A DNA stretch of 11,244 nucleotides from Acidobacteriota bacterium (GTDB taxonomy: Bacteria > Acidobacteriota > UBA6911), in NCBI GenBank assembly GCA_023265215.1, contig JAHFUH010000026.1:9015-20258 (forward strand), in the 5' to 3' direction. The notes under the pieces are model-generated. The model worked only from the letters and a program-made list of their open reading frames with translations, was not told where the DNA came from and ran no database searches. Below, piece after piece: positions 5,901-11,244 of the stretch (its first letter is position 1; every line of letters begins with the position of its first letter). The position numbers and the translations under genes were made by a program.

Positions 5901-6596
5901 TCAGAATCCAGTAAATCCGAAAATGCTCTTGAGCAGGAGATACAGGCCTGCGGCAATGAATACAAAGGCTGTTGCCTTACGCACCCATTTCTCCAGTTGT
6001 GTCAGCTTTTCATAAAACCTGCCGAGCGATTTCATACCAAATGCCATCACAAGTGCGAAACCGATGACGGGCAGCGCTGTGCCCAAACCATAAACGGAAG
6101 GCATCAAAACAGCGGATTTGCCGTCGACCGCCAGGGGGATCAAGCTGCCAAAGAAGAGCGCGGCTGACAGCGGGCAGAAAGTCAGAGCGAAAACAATGCC
6201 CAACAATCCCGACCCCCAAACACCCCACCTGCCGACCCGGTCCTGGACCGAATTACTCAGGAATGATGTCGAGAAAGAGATCGGCAGCACATCCAGCAGG
6301 ACTATTCCGACGATAATCAGGAGGGGCCCTATGATCTTGTGCATGTTCGTTTCCAGAAAAAAGGAAACTTCGGGCAGCGATAGCAGGCTGGCTACGGCTA
6401 AAACGGCGATTGCGATGTAGACAAGCATTCTGCCGGCTGAGTAAAGGACGCCGCTCCACAAAATCTTCCGAGAGGATCCCATGTTTCTCGCCACAAACGA
6501 TATTGCGGCAATATTGGTAGCCAGAGGACATGGACTGATCGAAGTCAGGATTCCCAGCCAAAAGGCCGAGAAGATATCCAGATACCAACGCTCCAT
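5901..6596 (-). CDS. ArsG-like permease (CcdA/DsbD-type membrane protein)
   Basis: This 231-residue, roughly six-helix inner-membrane protein has two repeats around cysteines: SISPCPLATN (Cys23) and LTFCPLSAALFF (Cys141). This is the CcdA/DsbD arrangement that moves electrons from cytoplasmic thiols across the membrane. The opening (WYLDIFSAFWLGILTSISPCPLATNIAAISF in pattern) matches proteins annotated as the ArsG-family aromatic arsenical efflux permease. That annotation name is indirect, and a thiol-electron conduit is as likely as a pump. The start is ATG 6596 with GAGGG at a 7-base spacing; a GTG at 6614 overlapping the upstream stop has a worse site. It follows the ArsF-like gene immediately and precedes trx::hgcA. 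Confidence 0.8.
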   Translation of the reverse strand: MERWYLDIFSAFWLGILTSISPCPLATNIAAISFVARNMGSSRKILWSGVLYSAGRMLVYIAIAVLAVASLLSLPEVSFFLETNMHKIIGPLLIIVGIVLLDVLPISFSTSFLSNSVQDRVGRWGVWGSGLLGIVFALTFCPLSAALFFGSLIPLAVDGKSAVLMPSVYGLGTALPVIGFALVMAFGMKSLGRFYEKLTQLEKWVRKATAFVFIAAGLYLLLKSIFGFTGF

Positions 6597-6610
6597 CGAA
6601 TTACCCTCGT

Positions 6611-7081
6611 TCACATACTGGCCAGATAGCCCCGGACTTCCTTACGTACATAGTTGAGGAAGGCGTCTTTATGTCCTGTTAGCTGCCAGACCAGCTTCAG
6701 ATTCGTCCACTTGGTCTGTTTCCCGTTCACCATATTTACTAGAACGAGCGACTTGGAAACGAGCTTGTAGTCCTGTATAAAGTGCCGGTTTCCGGGATCC
6801 TCGTAATTCACGACGCGCAGTTCCAGAGTTCCATTCTTCAGTTCGTAGGGGAAACCCTGTTCGATAGCTTCATGCGAGTATTGCTCGATCTTGATGCACG
6901 TGCTGCACCGGGTGTTGGTATGGAAATAATAGGCAATCACCTTGTGCGGAACAGGACTAACTGAAGAAGCGTTGGGCTCAGCAAATACTTTTATAGCCAG
7001 CGGCAGGATGCAGCCGGCCAGAAGGAGCATTAATGCCAACTCTAAACAAAATTTCTTGTCTATATGCAGGATTCTTTTCAT
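6611..7081 (-). CDS. ArsF-like thioredoxin-fold protein, membrane-anchored
   Basis: This 156-residue protein has an N-terminal hydrophobic segment (about residues 13-34, LALMLLLAGCILPLAIKVFA), either a signal anchor or a signal peptide. A periplasmic thioredoxin-like domain follows, with HTNTRCSTCIKIEQYS (Cys59-xx-Cys62) and VNYEDPGNRHFIQDYKLVSK. This pattern fits the family annotated as ArsF (nitrophenyl compound nitroreductase subunit), which usually travels with ArsG-type permeases and a TM0996-type thioredoxin. The enzymatic label is inherited from annotation; a redox partner of the membrane protein is the safer reading. ATG 7081 has GAGG 5 bases away and is preferred over an in-frame TTG at 7102. 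It is the first gene of the minus-strand operon and is divergent from arsR. Confidence 0.78.
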   Translation of the reverse strand: MKRILHIDKKFCLELALMLLLAGCILPLAIKVFAEPNASSVSPVPHKVIAYYFHTNTRCSTCIKIEQYSHEAIEQGFPYELKNGTLELRVVNYEDPGNRHFIQDYKLVSKSLVLVNMVNGKQTKWTNLKLVWQLTGHKDAFLNYVRKEVRGYLASM

Positions 7082-7250
7082 GTTTGCCTCACTGTCCAGC
7101 AAGGATTTTGAACCCCTCGTTACTGATTAAGCTGAAAACAAGTGAAGCATATCACGGGAATACGCAGCCTGTATTTCGGGCCGCCTTGGCTTAATTCGTA
7201 AATAACTGCAATATGGTTACTTGGAGATTTTAAGGATTGTTATTTTGGCA

Positions 7251-7279
7251 TTGACTACATTCGGACAACCGGATATATA
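7251..7279 (+). promoter_or_regulatory. Sigma70-type promoter of arsR-acr3-arsC
   Basis: TTGACT (7251-7256) and TATATA (7274-7279) are separated by exactly 17 bases, the best promoter match in the window. Transcription would start near 7286, just before the arsR ribosome site. The -10 is covered by the dyad at 7270-7289. Confidence 0.65.
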
Positions 7280-7289
7280 GATGTATTCG
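7270..7289. promoter_or_regulatory. Candidate ArsR operator
   Basis: The 20-base imperfect dyad CGGATATATAGATGTATTCG has half-sites CGGATATAT and, on the other strand, CGAATACAT, which agree at eight of ten positions. It overlaps the -10 and the expected start of arsR transcription, where a repressor of this family would act. A-T-rich ATA/TAT dyads are typical of ArsR/SmtB operators. No second copy was noticed near the minus-strand operon start. Confidence 0.45.
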
Positions 7290-7303
7290 AAATGGAGAAA
7301 ACC

Positions 7304-7729
7304 ATGAAGGAAGCAGCTCGTTTTTTTAAGGCTCTTTCCGATGAATCACGGCTCAAGATGCTTTGGTTGCTGTTCAACCGCAGGGAGCTCTGCGTTTGCG
7401 ATGTTATGGCTGTCCTGGAAATCACACAGTCCAAAGCTTCCAGGCACCTCGCCGCCCTGCGCCACATCGGGATCGCAACCGACCGGAAAGAAGGATTGTG
7501 GTCCTACTACTCGCTCCGCCCACCAGCGGATGAACTTGCGAAGAATCACCTGAAACTGCTCCGTACAACCCTGGCCAAACATCCCGATGCCAAACCGCTC
7601 CTTGACAAACTGAACTCCTGGCTAAAGGAGAAGACCCGCGGCGCAAGCTGCGTTAACAACAATGCAAGGACCAAAACAAAGGATGCCTCGATCAGGGCCC
7701 TTTTGCGGGAGAGAATCCATGAGCAATGA
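7304..7729 (+). CDS. arsR: ArsR-family arsenite-responsive repressor
   Basis: This 141-residue winged-helix repressor releases its operator when it binds As(III) or a related thiophilic metalloid. The metal site is the classical ELCVCD of the alpha-3 helix type (Cys30 and Cys32, residues 28-33). The recognition helix region follows (TQSKASRHLAALRHIG, about 41-56), then a wing with KEGLWSYYSL. A third Cys (116) lies in a longer-than-usual tail and could be a further ligand. The start at ATG 7304 has GGAG at a 6-base spacing. An in-frame ATG at 7292 has none, so the shorter form is preferred. The stop overlaps the acr3 start by 11 bases, giving translational coupling. Its position between the acr3-arsC arm and the hgc arm makes it the natural regulator of both. 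Confidence 0.92.
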   Translation: MKEAARFFKALSDESRLKMLWLLFNRRELCVCDVMAVLEITQSKASRHLAALRHIGIATDRKEGLWSYYSLRPPADELAKNHLKLLRTTLAKHPDAKPLLDKLNSWLKEKTRGASCVNNNARTKTKDASIRALLRERIHEQ

Positions 7730-8813
7730 AACGGTTTTTGCAGTTCCCGCGACTGCGAAACACACTGGTGTAGCAAAGAAGCTATCATTCCTTGATCGAT
7801 ATCTGACGCTCTGGATATTTGTTGCCATGGTACTCGGCGTCGGCGCGGGATATATCTTTCCCGGCATCGTTCCTTTTCTAAACAGGCTCAACGTAGGGAC
7901 AACATCCGTCCCTATTGCAATCGGACTCATCCTGATGATGTACCCGCCTTTGGCAAAGGTGCGCTACGAGGAGATGGGGCCGGTTTTTCGCAACACCAAA
8001 GTGCTTGGGCTTTCTCTTGTACAAAACTGGATTGTGGGTCCAATCCTGATGTTTGCCTTGGCCGTAATTTTCCTGCACGACAAACCCGAATACATGGTAG
8101 GCCTGATCATGATCGGACTTGCCCGTTGCATCGCAATGGTAATTGTCTGGAACGAACTGGCGAAAGGCGATACCGAATACTGTGCCGGGCTGGTGGCATT
8201 CAACTCGATTTTTCAGGTGCTGCTTTATTCGGTTTACGCATATGTTTTCATCACGGTGCTGCCAACCCGGTTGGGGCTGAAAGGTGTTGCGGTCAATATC
8301 ACCATCGGAGAGATAGCCAAGAGCGTTCTTATTTATCTTGGAATTCCGTTCTTTGCCGGCATCATTACTCGTTTCACTTTAATAGCGGCAAAAGACAAGC
8401 GCTGGTATCACGAGAGGTTCATACCCAAGATCAGTCCGATTACATTGATTGCGCTTCTGTTCACAATTATCGTCATGTTCTCGCTCAAAGGCGAAACAAT
8501 CGTTCAGCTTCCGTTCGATGTGATTCGAATCGCAATACCCCTTCTCATTTATTTTGTGCTGATGTTTTTTGTTTCCTTCTTTATGAGCAAGAAGGTAGGG
8601 GCAACTTACGGCCAGTCGGCGACACTGTCTTTCACGGCGGCTTCCAATAATTTTGAGTTGGCCATCGCGGTCGCTGTTGCAACATTCGGCATTCAACATG
8701 GCGGCGCCTTTGCGGCGGTCATTGGACCGCTAGTGGAAGTCCCGGCACTTATTGCCCTGGTGAACGTATCCCTCTGGCTTGGACGCAAATACTACGGAAT
8801 GAAGGAATCGTAA
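7719..8813 (+). CDS. acr3: ACR3 arsenite efflux permease
   Basis: This 364-residue, ten-helix inner-membrane permease exports As(III), probably by proton exchange. Family marks include SFLDRYLTLWIFVAM near the N-terminus, and MIGLARCIAMVIVWNELAKGD with Cys137 as the conserved arsenite-binding Cys. Late in the protein are FTAASNNFELAIAVAV and GPLVEVPALI, the Glu-containing helices of the bile-acid/arsenite superfamily. ATG 7719 has GGAG at 7 bases and overlaps the end of arsR. The gene is full length. arsC follows directly, so arsenate reduced by ArsC is expelled here. Confidence 0.95.
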   Translation: MSNETVFAVPATAKHTGVAKKLSFLDRYLTLWIFVAMVLGVGAGYIFPGIVPFLNRLNVGTTSVPIAIGLILMMYPPLAKVRYEEMGPVFRNTKVLGLSLVQNWIVGPILMFALAVIFLHDKPEYMVGLIMIGLARCIAMVIVWNELAKGDTEYCAGLVAFNSIFQVLLYSVYAYVFITVLPTRLGLKGVAVNITIGEIAKSVLIYLGIPFFAGIITRFTLIAAKDKRWYHERFIPKISPITLIALLFTIIVMFSLKGETIVQLPFDVIRIAIPLLIYFVLMFFVSFFMSKKVGATYGQSATLSFTAASNNFELAIAVAVATFGIQHGGAFAAVIGPLVEVPALIALVNVSLWLGRKYYGMKES

Positions 8814-9227
8814 GTGAAAGGCATTCTCTTTCTTTGTGTCGCAAACTCGGCGCGCAGCCAGATTGCCGAAGGAATCGCAAGAACTCTGGCACCGCCAGGA
8901 GTAAGAATCTGGTCGGCCGGCTCGCGCCCGACAAGCGTTCGCCCTGAAGCCGTTGCGGTACTCAAGGAGATTGGGATCGATATCTCGCGCTATCGATCCA
9001 AGGCAGTCGACGATATTCCCGCGAATGAAGTGGATGTGGCGATCACTTTGTGCGCCGAAGAGGAATGTCCGGTTTTTCCGGGAAAAGCTCTAAGACTGCA
9101 TTGGAGCTTGCCCGACCCCGCGGCAGTTGTCGGCACTGAAGAGGCGGCTTTGACTGCATTCAGGAAAACACGTGATGAACTGGTCCAGCACATCAAAACA
9201 TTCTTCTCCCAAAAATTGGTTACATAA
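8814..9227 (+). CDS. arsC: Arsenate reductase, low-molecular-weight phosphatase type, thioredoxin-linked
   Basis: This 137-residue cytoplasmic enzyme reduces arsenate to arsenite. The P-loop is LFLCVANSARSQ, with nucleophile Cys8 and Arg14. The two resolving cysteines are Cys80 and Cys85 (TLCAEEECP), and the general acid loop is LPDPAAV (Asp101). The three-cysteine layout is that of the thioredoxin-dependent class rather than the glutaredoxin class. The start is GTG 8814, directly abutting the acr3 stop, with AAGGA about 8 bases before it. The length is normal. It is the last gene of the arsR-acr3-arsC unit. Confidence 0.93.
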   Translation: MKGILFLCVANSARSQIAEGIARTLAPPGVRIWSAGSRPTSVRPEAVAVLKEIGIDISRYRSKAVDDIPANEVDVAITLCAEEECPVFPGKALRLHWSLPDPAAVVGTEEAALTAFRKTRDELVQHIKTFFSQKLVT

Positions 9228-9560
9228 ACATCCATTACGCTCAAAACACCCTGATTCCCTATAAAATGACTGCATTGCCCAATCCGAATGTTGTATTGGA
9301 TCTCATCAAAAGGCCTTTCATCAGAGTCCGGATTGGTGACACGCTGAACGCACTGACATGAAAATACAAGCTGCTTTTGTTATATCCAGCCATCGGCCGT
9401 TATCGATGTCTCTCCGTATATTTCCCTGAGCATGCGGATCAATAATCCGGGTTTTCAACGGATTCGAATCTTTAGGTTCATCACTATTATGTATTTTAAT
9501 CGACAAATAGACATTTGTAAGAGCAGTTAATATGATAAATTCGGGTTCAAAGGGCTTGTG
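9228..9560. other. Intergenic region between arsC and the kinase gene
   Basis: No convincing gene is seen. A 31-codon frame from ATG 9266 has no ribosome site and is treated as chance. An 8-base inverted repeat (CCAATCCG at 9279-9286, CGGATTGG at 9329-9336) is widely spaced. There is no clear rho-independent terminator after arsC. The last 60 bases are A-T rich and hold the candidate kinase promoter. Confidence 0.5.
9508..9536 (+). promoter_or_regulatory. Candidate promoter of the kinase gene
   Basis: TAGACA (9508-9513) and TATGAT (9531-9536) are separated by 17 bases; each matches consensus at five of six positions. Transcription would begin near 9543. The AAAGGG ribosome site follows at about 9549-9554, so the leader is very short and the gene probably has its own transcription unit. 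Confidence 0.5.
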
Positions 9561-11150
9561 ATGATGCAAAAGATGGAAGACTTGCCAAGCCTCGAGCCGA
9601 ATTGGCGGGAAGTTCTGGATTCGCTCCCTTTTTATGCGTTCCTCGTCGATTCCCGACATCACATTTGGGCTGCAAACACTGCGGTTAAGCGAGCTTTGGG
9701 ACTCGATCCTGAAAAGCTCGTCGGCGCGTACTGCCCAACTGTTATACATGGATGCGAAAACCCCGTTGCGAACTGTCCATTGGCGGAAGCATTGCAGAAC
9801 GGACAGGCCGCCGAACGGGAAGTATTCGACATGCACTCGGAAAGATGGCTGAACGCGGCCGTCTATCCCCTCAATCTGCTTTCCAGCAAGGGCGAACGCA
9901 TTTACCTCCATTTTGCCCGCGATATTACGGAAGTTAAGAAGACTGCAAGCGAGCTTTCACAAACCTTGGAACACCAGCGGGCAATGTCTGGTCTTTTAAA
10001 CAAAATACAATACTGTCACGACAGCGCTCAAATCATACAAGTGCTGATCGACCAGGTCCTGTGTCTCTCCTGGACGGGAATGTCTGTAAAAGCATTGGGT
10101 TTTCTCAAGACAGAGCATGGGTTGCAGATGGTGATCCAAAGAAACGTTGATCCCGCGATGACGGAGCGATGTCGCAGTCTGGCAATGGGCGAGTGTTGTT
10201 GCGGAAGGGTGGCAGAAACTGGACGTACCCTGGTGTGTTTTAACTCCGGCGATAATGACACCAAACACAACAGAATAGGGGACCACCAACATATAATTCT
10301 GCCAATAAGTCACGAAGGCAGTTTGCTCGGAGTCTACGCTCTTTATTTGTATAATCTCGACAAATTCGATAATTCCCGGCTTAGATTTCTCGAATCAGCG
10401 GCAGATGTTGCAGCCGTCGCACTCGCGACAGAACGGGCTCGCCAAAAGGCAAAACGGATTCAGAAAATGTATGTTGATCAGCTCATCTCTTCTCAGGAGG
10501 ATGAACGAAAAAGCGTTGCCCGGGAGTTACAGGAGCATGTCTGTCAGTCACTGTCTGCCATCTTGTTGGAGACGCAGGTGCGGTCCAGTGAAGACCCAAC
10601 CATCAACTACATTCGCGAGCATTATGAAACTCAACTCAAGGGTTTGATTGAAGAAGTCCGCTTAATAGCCGGGAAATTGCGCCCGACGGTCCTGGACGAT
10701 TATGGATTTGAATCGGCTCTGTCGCGCCTCATAAAAGAACTGAGGGAGCATACGCAACTAGAGATTGACTATCAGTTCATCCCTTCGCCGAATTGGGCTG
10801 GACGGCGTTTACCGGGACCCCTCGAGGTTGGACTCTACCGCGTTGCTGTTGATGCACTCAATAATGTTCTGTCCCATGCTTCGGCATCTCGGCTCAGCGT
10901 GGTTGTCGTCTGGCAGAGTTCAAGGCTAATGCTGCTCATTGAGGATGATGGGTGCGGCTTTGATTACCCATCCGTTCGCCAAAACATAAGCGGCTGTCCC
11001 GGGCTCATTGCAATGGAGGAGAGAGTCGCCTCATTGGGGGGGGAACTTAACATAGAATCGCGGCTGCAGGAGGGCACAACCGTCCGAGTTGAAATTGAGA
11101 TAGCCCAGGCTAATGAGCCCAACCTGCTCCGAATTGCAGATGAGTCTTAA
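9561..11150 (+). CDS. PAS-GAF histidine-kinase-like protein (NarX/DegS type) with degenerate H-box
   Basis: This 529-residue protein is predicted soluble. A PAS domain (about 15-125) has three spaced cysteines (Cys58, Cys65, Cys72-Pro, in CPTVIHGCENPVANCPL). A GAF domain (about 140-292) has GECCCGRVAETG. A HisKA_3-like helix pair (about 300-375) and an HATPase domain (about 415-512) follow. In the H-box the pattern ER-x-x-x-AREL-H-(D/E) reads ERKSVARELQEH: the phosphorylated His is Gln324, with His326 two places on. The ATP site looks intact (DALNNVLSHA N-box, EDDGCGFD G1 box, GLIAMEERVASLGG). Autophosphorylation by the usual route is therefore doubtful. It may pair with an active kinase, use His326, or act as a sensor-ATPase. 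ATG 9561 has AAAGGG 6 bases away; GTG 9558 is also open. No response regulator is visible next to it. Confidence 0.85.
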   Translation: MMQKMEDLPSLEPNWREVLDSLPFYAFLVDSRHHIWAANTAVKRALGLDPEKLVGAYCPTVIHGCENPVANCPLAEALQNGQAAEREVFDMHSERWLNAAVYPLNLLSSKGERIYLHFARDITEVKKTASELSQTLEHQRAMSGLLNKIQYCHDSAQIIQVLIDQVLCLSWTGMSVKALGFLKTEHGLQMVIQRNVDPAMTERCRSLAMGECCCGRVAETGRTLVCFNSGDNDTKHNRIGDHQHIILPISHEGSLLGVYALYLYNLDKFDNSRLRFLESAADVAAVALATERARQKAKRIQKMYVDQLISSQEDERKSVARELQEHVCQSLSAILLETQVRSSEDPTINYIREHYETQLKGLIEEVRLIAGKLRPTVLDDYGFESALSRLIKELREHTQLEIDYQFIPSPNWAGRRLPGPLEVGLYRVAVDALNNVLSHASASRLSVVVVWQSSRLMLLIEDDGCGFDYPSVRQNISGCPGLIAMEERVASLGGELNIESRLQEGTTVRVEIEIAQANEPNLLRIADES

Positions 11151-11244
11151 CCCGGATTATTCATGAAGCTTCTACTGCGGCGGCGGATCCGGGCATGTCT
11201 ACTGCGTTGCGCTCGGTCGGATTCCTCGACGTACTGTCGAGTAC
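11151..11244. other. Right end of window, no gene assigned
   Basis: These 94 bases show no recognisable coding start. An ATG at 11163 opens an Arg-rich frame that does not resemble a response regulator. Spaced inverted repeats are present: CCCGGAT at 11151-11157 with ATCCGGG at 11187-11193, and overlapping dyads at 11225-11244. A gene coming in on the minus strand could end here, but I cannot tell. Confidence 0.4.

Noticed and set aside
5739..6167. Cys-rich plus-strand frame of 142 codons
   Set aside because: It is mostly antisense to the ArsG-like gene, and its cysteines come from reading Gly/Ala/Thr-rich helix codons backwards. No convincing start signal was found.
7662..7718. Longer N-terminus for ACR3 from ATG 7662
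   Set aside because: It would overlap arsR by 68 bases and lacks a ribosome site, whereas ATG 7719 has GGAG and gives the normal family length.
8126..8650. Plus-strand frame of 174 codons inside acr3
   Set aside because: It is a shifted reading of the acr3 gene, with no start signal and no family pattern.
9279..9336. Inverted repeat CCAATCCG / CGGATTGG as an arsC terminator
   Set aside because: The 42-base spacer is too long and there is no T-run; it is probably chance or a weak operator.
1..11244. CRISPR arrays, tRNA/rRNA genes and insertion sequences
   Set aside because: No regularly spaced repeats, tRNA cloverleaf sequence, transposase motif or terminal inverted repeats were seen on reading both strands.

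Overview
The window comes from a Gram-negative bacterium of unknown lineage, probably an anaerobe. The Gram-negative call rests on a lipoprotein signal, a Sec signal peptide and a predicted outer-membrane beta-barrel. The anaerobe call rests on an HgcA/HgcB mercury-methylation pair and a DsrC/TusE-like sulfur-relay fragment. Nothing in it is diagnostic for a phylum. Sulfate-reducing or fermentative anaerobes and Acidobacteriota-type genomes would all fit, but this is inference. I saw no tRNA, rRNA, CRISPR array, insertion sequence or attachment site.

Left part (1-3733). A truncated exported protein and an MFS drug-type exporter lie on the minus strand. Divergent from the exporter is a short plus-strand unit: a DUF1684 lipoprotein with an FHA-like stretch, followed 5 bases later by a DsrC/TusE-like ORF. 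The DsrC homology stops where the ORF runs antisense into the 3' end of a minus-strand beta-barrel gene. That barrel gene has a clean start, ribosome site and signal peptide, but an in-frame TGA at codon 32.

Centre (4087-7081, minus strand). A probable operon reads: ArsF-like thioredoxin-fold protein, ArsG-like CcdA-type permease, TM0996-type redox domain fused in frame to HgcA, then HgcB. HgcA carries the NVWCAAGK cap-helix motif and the C-terminal membrane domain. HgcB has two [4Fe-4S] motifs, the GVGCA motif and a Cys-containing tail. A strong internal ribosome site and ATG could also give a free HgcA of normal length (348 aa). Mercury methylation thus sits inside an arsenic-type gene cluster.

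Right part (7250-9227, plus strand). Divergent from the hgc operon is arsR-acr3-arsC: an As(III)-type ArsR with the ELCVCD metal site, the ACR3 arsenite efflux permease and a thioredoxin-linked arsenate reductase. A good sigma70-type promoter and an overlapping dyad (7270-7289) suggest ArsR autoregulation and possibly control of both arms.

Far right (9561-11150). A soluble PAS-GAF histidine-kinase-like protein with many cysteines has its own promoter. The expected phospho-accepting His in the H-box is Gln. No response regulator is visible before the window ends.

The main point is the ArsR-linked arsF-arsG-trx::hgcA-hgcB operon next to arsR-acr3-arsC. It suggests that mercury methylation and arsenic handling are co-inherited, perhaps co-regulated, and share thiol-redox partners.
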